A DNA stretch of 8,476 nucleotides from an uncultured Verrucomicrobiota bacterium (GCA_937871685.1 CALMOL010000299.1:1-8476); one strand, 5' to 3'. Shown: positions 1 to 5,687, counted from the stretch's first letter. Made by a program: numbers and translations. The notes: generated from the letters alone by a model not told the origin.

Positions 1-377
1 GCGGCGTCCTCCTCGACGCCCCGCAGGCGGCGGGCCAGCTCCGCGCCCCACTGGGCGAGCCGCGCGCGCGCGGGCTCGGCCGGCGCGACGGGCCACAGCG
101 CGCGGCCAAGCAGCCAGCAGGCTGGCTCCAGCTCGGACGAAGACCCGAAGAAATGGCACAGCAGCGTGAATTCCTCGGCCGCCCCGCGCGCGTCGAGCTC
201 GCCGAGCACCTCGCGCACGTGCCGGGCCACGGTGGCATCGTCGGTGCGCGCGAGAAGGGCCCGCAGGTCCTCCGCGTGCTCGCCCGCACCGGCGACGAGC
301 TGCGCCTTCACCAACGCCACGGTGGACGGGTCATCGTCGCGCAGCAGGCGGGCGATGGCGTCGGGGGAAAAGGGCAT
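1..377 (-). CDS. SirB1/transglutaminase-like protein, N-terminal part (runs off left edge)
   Basis: This is an open leftward reading frame starting at ATG 377, with 125 complete codons before the window edge and no stop. The visible protein begins MPFSPDAIARLLRDDDPSTV and is helical and rich in Ala, Arg, Glu and Leu. Residues ~83-118 (LEPACWLLGRALWP, then a segment ending QWGAELARRL) resemble the region in front of the transglutaminase-like core in SirB1/UPF0162 proteins, which reads roughly LEEAALLIA followed by a Tyr/Leu-rich LD.la..v pattern. The early D-D-x-x-T-V-x-L-V-K segment fits the short N-terminal helical repeat of these proteins. The catalytic core would lie beyond the window and cannot be assessed. 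No clear Shine-Dalgarno precedes the ATG. The gene follows rsfS on the same strand after a 136-nt gap filled by an inverted repeat, so it may be transcribed separately. The reading frame is firm; the family is an inference from pattern memory. Confidence 0.6.
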   Translation of the reverse strand, partial: MPFSPDAIARLLRDDDPSTVALVKAQLVAGAGEHAEDLRALLARTDDATVARHVREVLGELDARGAAEEFTLLCHFFGSSSELEPACWLLGRALWPVAPAEPARARLAQWGAELARRLRGVEEDA

Positions 378-406
378 GGGTAGAAAAGGTCAAAGCTTCA
401 AGACTC

Positions 407-515
407 AAGCTCCAAGGAAGGACGGAGGGAAGCAGGCGCGGAAAGAAAGACTGGAGTCCAGGCATTTTCCTTTCCCGTCTTTTCGCTTTCGGTCCTTCCT
501 TGAGGCTTGGAGCTT
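407..515. repeat. Long imperfect inverted repeat filling the rsfS / SirB1-like gap
   Basis: AAGGAAGGAC (414-423) is the exact reverse complement of GTCCTTCCTT (492-501). Just outside it, AAGCTCC (407-413) pairs exactly with GGAGCTT (509-515), leaving a 7-nt bulge on the right arm. Inside, GAAAGAAAGAC (441-451) pairs imperfectly with GTCTTTTCGCTTTC (477-490), and CTGGA/TCCAG (451-461) forms a tiny stem. The whole 109-bp segment can fold as one nested hairpin. The right arm overlaps the rsfS stop codon (TAA, 514-516 on the minus strand). It could be a transcription terminator or attenuator after rsfS, or a dispersed miniature palindromic element. There is no clear T-tract for classical intrinsic termination. 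Confidence 0.6.
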
Positions 516-879
516 AAATCTTCTCCGCCGCTTCTTCGCCCAGCCGAATCCGCCTCGCGTCGCCCCACAGGCTTTCCAGCGCGTAGTGCGCGCGGCGGTC
601 GGGCGTGAAGGCGTGGACGAGCACCTCGCCGTAGTCGAGCACCACCCAGTGCGAGGCGGGCGCGCCGTCGGCGAAGGAGGGGCGCAGGTCGTGGTGCTCG
701 CGCATGTGCGCGCGGATTTCCGAGACGATGGCCTTGAGGTGCGGCTCGGAGGTGCCGTTGCACAGCACGAACCAGTCGGTGAACGACGAGATGCCGCGCA
801 GATCGAGGAGCACGATGTCCTCCGCCTTCTTTTCCGCGGCAGATTCCGCGCATTGGCGGGCGAGTTGTTCCGAGTTCAG
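514..879 (-). CDS. rsfS: Ribosomal silencing factor RsfS (Iojap/DUF143), CTG start
   Basis: The gene encodes a 121-residue RsfS protein. Members of this family bind ribosomal protein uL14 (L14) on the 50S subunit and block joining with 30S, lowering translation during starvation. Characteristic stretches are KKAEDIVLLDLRG (17-29), DWFVLCNGTSEPHLKAI (35-51) and HWVVLDYGEVLVHAF (77-91), followed by Y-x-L-E-x-L-W-G-D-A (99-108). Length is normal for the family. The N-terminus aligns with the usual MNSEQL start only if translation begins at CTG 879: no ATG, GTG or TTG lies between the nadD stop and the conserved domain. A GGAGG sits 10 nt upstream of this CTG, and the CTG overlaps the nadD TGA as CTGA, like the common ATGA coupling junction. 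Translation is therefore probably coupled to nadD. nadD-rsfS adjacency is widespread in bacteria. The product is certain; the CTG start is strongly suggested. Confidence 0.93.
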   Translation of the reverse strand: MNSEQLARQCAESAAEKKAEDIVLLDLRGISSFTDWFVLCNGTSEPHLKAIVSEIRAHMREHHDLRPSFADGAPASHWVVLDYGEVLVHAFTPDRRAHYALESLWGDARRIRLGEEAAEKI

Positions 880-1460
880 GACGTTGGGGCCTCCGGGAGA
901 TAAAGGTGTTGGGAATGGATGTAGGCCGCGACGGCCTCCGGCACCAGATACCGGACGGCACGCTTGCTCGCAACCCTTTGCCGCACCTCGGTGGCCGAGA
1001 GGTCCAGCCGCCGCCGCAGCGTGGGGTAGGCCGCCGACAGGTGCTCCTCCACGCCCGCCGCGCGGTGGAACACCACGAAGGTGACCAGCGAGCGCAGCTC
1101 CTCGAAGCGGTGCCACGCGCCGAACTTGGGCAACTGGTCCGCGCCCAGCAGCAAGTAGAGGCGCGCGCCGGGATGCCGCGCGAGCATCTCCTGCACGGTG
1201 TCGAAGGTGTAGGAGGGCGACGGCCGACGCAGCTCGCACTCGTCCACCTCAAAGCCCGGCTCCCCTTCCAGCGCGCAGCGGAGCATCGCCACGCGCTGGG
1301 CCGACGTGGCGCGCGGCGGCTCGTCCACGCGGTGCGGGGAGACGGCCGCGGGAATGAAGAGCAGCCGATCCAGCGCGAGTTGCTCCAGGGCGTCGCGCGC
1401 CAGCACGAGGTGCCCGTGGTGAACAGGGTCGAAGGTTCCGCCGAAGAGGCCGAGACGCAC
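876..1460 (-). CDS. nadD: Nicotinate-mononucleotide adenylyltransferase NadD
   Basis: This is a 194-residue NadD, which transfers AMP from ATP to nicotinate mononucleotide to give deamido-NAD in the cytoplasm, the penultimate step of NAD synthesis. The nucleotidyltransferase signature GGTFDPVHHGHL spans residues 7-18 and contains the (H/T)xGH ATP-binding motif. Further family motifs are SYTFDT (83-88), GADQL (106-110) with the Trp at 116, and LSATEVRQR (154-162), equivalent to the ISST-x-IR motif near the C-terminus. Length is typical for the family. The start is GTG 1460, placed by the invariant N-terminus (MRLGLFGGTFDP). No convincing Shine-Dalgarno is visible, and a perfect 6-bp hairpin (1473-1487) lies 12 nt upstream of the start. 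Its TGA stop overlaps the rsfS start, so the two form one leftward transcription unit. Confidence 0.95.
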   Translation of the reverse strand: MRLGLFGGTFDPVHHGHLVLARDALEQLALDRLLFIPAAVSPHRVDEPPRATSAQRVAMLRCALEGEPGFEVDECELRRPSPSYTFDTVQEMLARHPGARLYLLLGADQLPKFGAWHRFEELRSLVTFVVFHRAAGVEEHLSAAYPTLRRRLDLSATEVRQRVASKRAVRYLVPEAVAAYIHSQHLYLPEAPTS

Positions 1461-1667
1461 GGGTGAAGAAAGGGCTGAGCTTCAGCCGAGCACAGCGAGG
1501 CAGTCGCTCAAGACAAAACCGTTCCAAGCGACGGCCTGCAAAGCCCCGGAAAGGATGGTCGGGCGAAAAGGTGGAAGGCCCGCTCAAATCCACGCCGAGA
1601 CCTCTCTTTTTTATCGCTCCCCCTTCTCTGGAATTTGGAGGCGCAAGCCTCTTTCAGCTCCCGGAAT

Positions 1668-1695
1668 TGAACACCTTCGCATCCCGCGTGTCTGA
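1668..1695 (+). promoter_or_regulatory. Candidate ECF (RpoE-like) promoter upstream of the sigma gene
   Basis: TGAAC (1668-1672) is followed by 17 nt and then GTCTGA (1690-1695). The E. coli RpoE-type consensus is GGAACTT, about 15 nt, then GTCTAA, which puts 17 nt between the AAC and the GTC, as seen here. Only the central AAC and GTCT-A positions match well. The site lies 143 nt upstream of the sigma ATG and on its strand, as expected for an autoregulated ECF operon. The verrucomicrobial ECF consensus may differ, so this is a hypothesis. Confidence 0.3.
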
Positions 1696-1708
1696 CGGAT
1701 GCTCCGTC
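1694..1708. repeat. Perfect hairpin GACGGA-TGC-TCCGTC, with an alternative pairing to 1679-1684
   Basis: GACGGA (1694-1699) and TCCGTC (1703-1708) are exact complements around a 3-nt loop. GGATGC (1697-1702), which overlaps the left arm and loop, is also the exact complement of GCATCC (1679-1684). Only one of the two stems can form at a time. The structure sits at the expected transcription start of the candidate ECF promoter, so it could be an operator or a leader switch, or chance in GC-rich DNA. Confidence 0.45.
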
Positions 1709-1838
1709 CCTGATGCCCTCCCTCTCCGCCGCCCTTTCCTTGCCCTGGCCGCTGCGCGCGCCCTGGCGCGGCCGTGGCAGCGCGAAAAATCGTGCCGACG
1801 CCGGGCGCGCCGCGCTTAAGGTGGGAGACGCCCCGCCG

Positions 1839-2468
1839 ATGGAGAAAGTCACCGAGACCGAAGCCCCCGCCGCACCGGCTGCCGCCCCCGCGGTGCCGGA
1901 AACGTCCGACGAGGTGCTCGTGGCGCGCGCGCAGGAGGGCGACCCGTCAGCCTTCGACGAGCTGGTGGTGCGCTACACGCCGCGCCTCTACGGCTTGATC
2001 TACAACATGACTTCCAACCATGAGGACACCAATGACCTCATGCAGGACGTCTTCGCCAAGGCCTACCGCTCCATCCGCGGCTTCCGCGGGCGCTCCTCGT
2101 TCTACACTTGGCTGCACCAGATCGGGCTGAACATGACGATCAACTTCGTCAAGAAGCGTGCTCGCCGCCACCACCTCTCGCTGGACGACATCGACTCCGG
2201 CGTGCAAAACGACAAGGAGTTCCTGGAACTCACCGCATCGAGCGACCCGGTGCGCGAGACCAACCTCGTGGAACTCCAGCGCCGCCTGAACGAGGCCATG
2301 CAGAAGCTTTCGCCTGACCATCGCGCGGTGGTGACGATGTTCGACGTGCAGGGAATGCCCCACGCGGAGATCTCGCGCATCCTCGGCGTGTCCGAGGGCA
2401 CCGTGCGCTCGCGCCTGTTCTACGCCCACCGCCAGTTGCAGAATTATCTCGAAGAATTTCGCCGCTAG
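1839..2468 (+). CDS. ECF-family RNA polymerase sigma factor (RpoE-like)
   Basis: The product is a 209-residue extracytoplasmic-function sigma factor that would direct RNA polymerase to a dedicated promoter set. After an Ala/Pro/Glu-rich N-terminal tail (1-24) comes sigma region 2 (about 27-115): ARAQEGDPSAFDELVVRYTP, the core-binding segment DLMQDVFAKAYRSI (67-80) and the region 2.4-like WLHQIGLNMTINFVKKRARR (91-110). A linker of about 30 residues leads to region 4 (146-206) with LSPDHRAVVTMFDVQGM and a helix-turn-helix containing AEISRILGVSEGTVRSRL (176-193), which reads the -35 element. There is no long C-terminal extension. ATG 1839 is chosen because AAGGTGGGAG (1818-1827) lies just upstream, about 11 nt away, and the frame further upstream is Arg-rich and unlike the family. 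It heads a rightward unit, with a 34-nt gap to the membrane protein that probably regulates it. Confidence 0.93.
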   Translation: MEKVTETEAPAAPAAAPAVPETSDEVLVARAQEGDPSAFDELVVRYTPRLYGLIYNMTSNHEDTNDLMQDVFAKAYRSIRGFRGRSSFYTWLHQIGLNMTINFVKKRARRHHLSLDDIDSGVQNDKEFLELTASSDPVRETNLVELQRRLNEAMQKLSPDHRAVVTMFDVQGMPHAEISRILGVSEGTVRSRLFYAHRQLQNYLEEFRR

Positions 2469-2502
2469 CCTTTAATCCAACCTCCCCCCGCCCGCTGCCC
2501 GC

Positions 2503-3060
2503 ATGGAAAACCAAGACTTCACCGACCTGCAAAAGCTGCTCCGCCTCAAGCGCCACGAGCAGCCGCCGCCGGGCTACCACGAGAATTTCCTGCGCGAGTT
2601 CCAGCGCCGCCAGCGCCAAGCCGTGGTGCAGGTGCCGGTGTGGCGCATCGCGTGGGATCGCCTCACGGCCGCCTTCGCGCCGGCCGACGTGCCGCGCTTT
2701 GCCTACGCCGCGGCCGCCGCCGTGGTGCTCTTCGCGGCGGGCTTCGCCTCGCGTGGCATCCTTTCCACCTCTCCGGCGGACGCCCCGCTCGTCGCCTCGG
2801 CGTCGGTGGCCGCCGCGCCCACGCTCGTGGTGCCCGTGGCTGCCACCTCGCCGGGCGGCATGACGCCGGTGACGCTGGCGATGGGGCAAAACCAGGGCGT
2901 GGCGTTCGCCGCCCCAGGCACGCAGGTGGTGTTTCTTTCCGAGCCGGACTTCCGCCGCCTCCAGCAGCAGCAGGACACGCTGCGCCGCGATGAGTCCAAG
3001 CCCCGCTACCTCCTGGACCCCCGCCCGGCGCGCGTGGAGCGCGTGTCGGCCTCGTTCTGA
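2503..3060 (+). CDS. Probable anti-sigma factor, single-pass membrane protein
   Basis: This is a 185-residue protein of bitopic design. The cytoplasmic part (1-65) starts with TDLQKLLRLKRHEQPPPGY, then a basic helix FLREFQRRQRQ. One hydrophobic segment (about 66-83, FAYAAAAAVVLFAAGFAS) follows, then an Ala/Val/Pro-rich extracytoplasmic part of about 100 residues containing a Gln-rich helix (LQQQQDTLRR). The position immediately after an ECF sigma gene and this topology indicate a membrane anti-sigma factor. The LQKLLRLKR...PPP..Y start recalls proteins found next to ECF sigma genes in Verrucomicrobiota (recall, not checked). It contains no cysteine, so it is not a zinc-binding (ZAS, HxxxCxxC) anti-sigma factor. 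Its extreme C-terminus is VERVSASF; a terminal Phe outside the membrane could suit a PDZ domain such as that in the next gene. There is no clear Shine-Dalgarno before ATG 2503. The gene is certain; the anti-sigma role is inferred. Confidence 0.8.
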   Translation: MENQDFTDLQKLLRLKRHEQPPPGYHENFLREFQRRQRQAVVQVPVWRIAWDRLTAAFAPADVPRFAYAAAAAVVLFAAGFASRGILSTSPADAPLVASASVAAAPTLVVPVAATSPGGMTPVTLAMGQNQGVAFAAPGTQVVFLSEPDFRRLQQQQDTLRRDESKPRYLLDPRPARVERVSASF

Positions 3061-3074
3061 AACTTCACGCGCTG

Positions 3075-4202
3075 ATGCCTTTACGCGTCCTCGGTCCCGT
3101 GAGCCGCGCCGTCGCCGCCGGCTTGTCGGCGTGCCTAGCGCTGATCGCGTGCGGCCAAGAGAAGCCCGCCGGGACGGCCGAAGCCCCGCCCCCGGCGCCT
3201 GCTTCCGAGCCGGCCGCGGCAGCCGTCACGGGCCCGGCCACGGCCGCCTCGCTGGACGCGCTCACTCAGCAGGCGCGCGAAGCCTTTGAGAAGAGCCGCC
3301 GGGCCGTGGTTCGCATCACGGCGTCGGACGACTACGGCCGGCTCGCCGGCACGGGTTTCCTGATTGACTCGAACGGCACCATCTTCACGGCCTACTCGGT
3401 GGTGGCGAAAAACAAGGATATCGAGGTGCAATTCGACGGGAAGAAATATCCCGCGCGTCGCCTCTTCACGGACCGAAAGTCGGGCCTCGCGGCGATCAAA
3501 ATCAATGCCGCCGACATGCCCTCCCTGCCGGCGGGCCGTCCCTCGGAGTTGCTTCTCGCCGCGCCGATCATCGTGGTGGGCTATCCGCGGGACTTGCCGG
3601 TCTCGCCCAGCGTGGGATTTCTGGCTGGGATGGACTGGAAGTTCGAGGAGGTGCCCTTTCCCACCCCGCACCTGCGAGCCAACGTGATGGTCCAGCCCGG
3701 CGAGCAGGGCGCGCCGATGCTCAACGCCATGGGCGAAGTGGTGGCCATCCTCGTGGCCGGGCCGGAAAAGGGCAGCGCCTGCTTTGGCTTGCCGATCACG
3801 GCGGCGCGCAAGGTGTATATCGAATATCTCCGCTTCGGCCGCCCGCAGCCCGGCTTCATCGGCGCTGAGTTTTCCCCGCGCGGCGGCACCCACGACGACG
3901 TCGGTGCCGAGGCGGCGGTGACTGGCATCTCGCCCGGGTCGCCCGCCGAGAAGGCGGGGCTGGAGAAGGGTGACGTGCTGCTGGAGATCGATGGCCTGGA
4001 GATCCGGCGGCCGGCCGACGTTTTCTCGGCGTCGTTCTTCCTCACGGGTGGTGATCCTACCTTTGTGAAGGTGCGCCGCGAAGGGCTGGTCCGCACCCTT
4101 GAGGTGGTGCCGGTGATGCACCCAAGCGTGCTGACGGACGACGAGGCATTCTCCTCGTCCGACGAGCCAATGCTCTATCGCCCGCTGCAGTTGCGGCGCT
4201 GA
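3075..4202 (+). CDS. HtrA/DegS-like PDZ lipoprotein with degenerate catalytic triad (pseudoprotease)
   Basis: This 375-residue protein has a lipoprotein signal peptide with lipobox LIAC (Cys26; LSAC at Cys20 is a weaker alternative), a Pro/Ala-rich spacer to about residue 55, a trypsin-like domain (about 65-250) and one PDZ domain (about 256-347, with ISPGSPAEKAGLEKGDVLLE at 285-304). The protease part keeps HtrA landmarks (AGTGFLIDSNGTIFTAYSVV, IIVVGYPRDLP, GEVVAIL) but not the catalytic residues. The NNHVV block reads AYSVV (His to Ser108), D-x-x-x-D-x-A reads DRKSGLAA (second Asp to Gly137), and GNSGGPL reads GEQGAPM (Ser to Gln211). It should therefore be proteolytically inactive and act by binding, probably through PDZ. 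It starts 14 nt after the anti-sigma stop, implying co-transcription. By analogy with DegS-RseA-RpoE, it may sense or scaffold an envelope signal. No Shine-Dalgarno is evident; GTG 3099 is an alternative start that still keeps the lipobox. Fold confidence is high; loss of activity is inferred from motif alignment by eye. Confidence 0.85.
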   Translation: MPLRVLGPVSRAVAAGLSACLALIACGQEKPAGTAEAPPPAPASEPAAAAVTGPATAASLDALTQQAREAFEKSRRAVVRITASDDYGRLAGTGFLIDSNGTIFTAYSVVAKNKDIEVQFDGKKYPARRLFTDRKSGLAAIKINAADMPSLPAGRPSELLLAAPIIVVGYPRDLPVSPSVGFLAGMDWKFEEVPFPTPHLRANVMVQPGEQGAPMLNAMGEVVAILVAGPEKGSACFGLPITAARKVYIEYLRFGRPQPGFIGAEFSPRGGTHDDVGAEAAVTGISPGSPAEKAGLEKGDVLLEIDGLEIRRPADVFSASFFLTGGDPTFVKVRREGLVRTLEVVPVMHPSVLTDDEAFSSSDEPMLYRPLQLRR

Positions 4203-4311
4203 GGCTTGAGGTGGATGGCGCCGTTGGCGCGGCGGTGCGTGGCCCAACCGTCTTGGCAGCATTTCGCCGAGGCGTTCATTTCGCATCGACGGACCTCTGG
4301 CAAAGGGATGG

Positions 4312-4500
4312 CTAGGCGGAGATGAGGTCATGGTCGTGGAGGCCGGCGAGCAGGTGGCCATTCTCGTTGAGAAGGCTGGGGAAACCCGCCGCGTCGTCCA
4401 ATGGCCGCGGCAGCGCCTGATGACGGCGATGGATGTCTCCTCCGACCACCGGCGCGTTTCGCATTGACCATGGCGGTGTAAAGTCCACGCCCGAAATCAT
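4312..4500 (-). CDS. Candidate small ORF, 62 aa, unknown (competes with 4330-4467 plus)
   Basis: ATG 4500 to TAG 4312 gives a 62-residue peptide starting MISGVDFTPPWSMRNAPVVG and ending in GLHDHDLISA. GGAG lies 4 nt before the ATG, and third codon positions are GC-rich, as in neighbouring genes. No family is recognised. It overlaps almost fully with an equally plausible rightward ORF, so at most one is likely to be real, and it could be a gene remnant. There is no functional evidence. Confidence 0.2.
   Translation of the reverse strand: MISGVDFTPPWSMRNAPVVGGDIHRRHQALPRPLDDAAGFPSLLNENGHLLAGLHDHDLISA
4330..4467 (+). CDS. Candidate small ORF, 45 aa, unknown (competes with 4312-4500 minus)
   Basis: ATG 4330 to TGA 4467 encodes 45 residues beginning MVVEAGEQVAILVEKAGETR and ending DHRRVSH. 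GGAG lies 8 nt before the ATG, a good spacing. The Val/Glu/Gly-rich start looks like part of a beta-sheet protein, and GC3 is high. The frame stays open upstream of the ATG without stops for some distance, so it might be a fragment of a decayed gene. No homologue is recognised. Confidence 0.25.
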   Translation: MVVEAGEQVAILVEKAGETRRVVQWPRQRLMTAMDVSSDHRRVSH

Positions 4501-4518
4501 CCTGCTCCGTCCGCCCCG

Positions 4519-5670
4519 ATGTCCATTCCCGCCGCGTCGTCCCCTTGGTCCCGCAAGAACCCGTTCCCCGCGCCGCTTCGCGTGAACCGCTCCCTTTGCG
4601 CGCCGGGGCTGGGCAAGGACACGCGGCACTACGAGGTGTCCATCGCCGGCTCGGGATTGGCCTACGAGGTGGGCGATTCGCTCGGCATCTTCCCGCAGAA
4701 CGAGCCCGCGCTCGTCGAGGAGATGCTTTCCACGCTCGGTTTCTCGGGCGAGGAGGCCGTCACCACGCCCGACGGCCACGAGGTGCCCGTGCGCCGCTTG
4801 CTCGGGCGCAACTGCGTGATCACCGAGCCGGACAAGAAGCTCGTCGCCGCCGTGGCGTTGAAGGCCGGCGACACGGACCTTCACTCGATGGCCACCGACC
4901 CCGCGCGCAAGGACGCGCTGGCCGATTATCTGTGGGGCCGCGAGATCATCGACCTGCTGATCGAGTATCCGACCGCGCGTTTCACCCCGCCGGAGTTCGC
5001 GGCGCTGCTGCGCAAGCTCCAGCCGCGCCTGTATTCCATCGCCTCCTCGCCCAAGGCGCACCCCGACGAGGTGCATCTCTGCGTGGCGACGATCGCCTAC
5101 GATAGCCTCGGCCGGCCGCGCAAGGGCGTGTGCTCCACTTATCTCGCCGAGCGCGTGCCGACGGGCGAGCCGGTGCCGGTGTTCTTCCACACCGCGAAGC
5201 ACTTCCGACTGCCGGAGAACGGCGACGCGCCAATCATCATGGTTGGTCCCGGCACGGGGATCGCGCCCTTCCGCGCGTATCTGGAGGAACGCCGTGCTAC
5301 CGGGGCGAAAGGGAAGAATTGGCTCTTCTTCGGCTCGCGCCAGCGGACCGAGGACTTCCTCTACGGCGAGGAACTGGAAGCCTTCCACCGGGACGGCGCG
5401 CTGCATCGCCTGACCCTCGCGTTCTCGCGCGACCAAGCGCACAAGATCTACGTGCAGCACCGCATGCGCGAGGAAGCCGCCGAGCTGTGGAAATGGCTGG
5501 AAGAAGGCGCGTATTTCTACGTCTGCGGCGACGCCAAGCACATGGCCAAGGACGTGGAGGAAGCCCTGGTGCACGTCGTTGAACAAGTCGGCGGCAAGTC
5601 CCACGAGGAGGCTACCGCCTACGTGCAGGCTTTGAAGACCACGAAGCGGTATCGGAAGGACGTGTATTAA
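4519..5670 (+). CDS. CysJ-like NADPH-dependent flavoprotein reductase lacking the flavodoxin domain
   Basis: This 383-residue protein covers the FAD- and NADP-binding modules of the sulfite reductase flavoprotein alpha subunit (ferredoxin-NADP reductase fold). FAD motifs are RLYSIASSP (170-178) and GVCSTYLAE (203-211). NADP motifs are GPGTGIAPFRAYLEER (243-258), FFGSRQRTEDFLYGEEL (270-286), SRDQAHKIYVQ (303-313) and YVCGDAKHMAKDVEEAL (334-350). The C-terminus KRYRKDVY ends in the aromatic Tyr that stacks on FAD, matching E. coli CysJ (RRYQRDVY). E. coli CysJ is about 600 residues because of an N-terminal FMN/flavodoxin domain; here the connecting/FAD region begins almost at the N-terminus, so FMN is absent. 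Electrons from NADPH would need another carrier (ferredoxin or flavodoxin) or a direct partner such as a hemoprotein sulfite reductase, not encoded here. ATG 4519 has no obvious Shine-Dalgarno. The reductase class is certain; the sulfite pathway role is likely but unproven. Confidence 0.88.
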   Translation: MSIPAASSPWSRKNPFPAPLRVNRSLCAPGLGKDTRHYEVSIAGSGLAYEVGDSLGIFPQNEPALVEEMLSTLGFSGEEAVTTPDGHEVPVRRLLGRNCVITEPDKKLVAAVALKAGDTDLHSMATDPARKDALADYLWGREIIDLLIEYPTARFTPPEFAALLRKLQPRLYSIASSPKAHPDEVHLCVATIAYDSLGRPRKGVCSTYLAERVPTGEPVPVFFHTAKHFRLPENGDAPIIMVGPGTGIAPFRAYLEERRATGAKGKNWLFFGSRQRTEDFLYGEELEAFHRDGALHRLTLAFSRDQAHKIYVQHRMREEAAELWKWLEEGAYFYVCGDAKHMAKDVEEALVHVVEQVGGKSHEEATAYVQALKTTKRYRKDVY

Positions 5671-5687
5671 GCGGGGTCTTGACAGCC

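Larger units (their letters stand above)
1461..1838. other. Divergent intergenic region between nadD and the ECF sigma gene
   Basis: I see no convincing gene in these 378 bases. It must hold promoters for both the leftward nadD unit and the rightward sigma unit. Visible structures are a perfect hairpin GGCTGA-GCT-TCAGCC (1473-1487), a GAGGC-GCAA-GCCTC stem with a GNRA-type loop followed by TTT (1638-1654), a T6 run near 1606-1612, and two mutually exclusive hairpins at 1679-1708. A candidate ECF-type promoter lies at 1668-1695. Open frames spanning the region have atypical Arg/Ser/Pro-rich composition and are probably not coding. Confidence 0.6.
4203..4518. other. Intergenic region between the sigma operon and the CysJ-like gene
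   Basis: These 316 bases hold no recognisable gene. A short stem GCGCC-GTT-GGCGC (4218-4230) follows the upstream stop but has no T-tract, so it is at best a weak terminator. Two candidate small ORFs overlap each other on opposite strands (4330-4467 plus and 4312-4500 minus); they are given separately. I see no clear promoter for the downstream reductase gene. Confidence 0.5.

Noticed and set aside
1638..1654. GAGGC-GCAA-GCCTC stem followed by TTT as an intrinsic terminator
   Set aside because: The stem is only 5 bp, the T-run is three bases, and no gene ends before it on the plus strand, so terminator function is unsupported.
1713..1838. N-terminal extension of the ECF sigma factor from an upstream ATG at 1713
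   Set aside because: The extra 42 residues (Arg/Ala/Trp/Pro-rich) do not resemble sigma sequences, and ATG 1839 has a better placed AAGGTGGGAG upstream.
3135..4361. 408-codon leftward open frame opposite the PDZ lipoprotein gene
   Set aside because: It is antisense to a gene with a clear lipobox, protease fold and PDZ domain. Its composition is low-complexity Arg/His/Gly-rich, typical of shadow frames in high-GC DNA.
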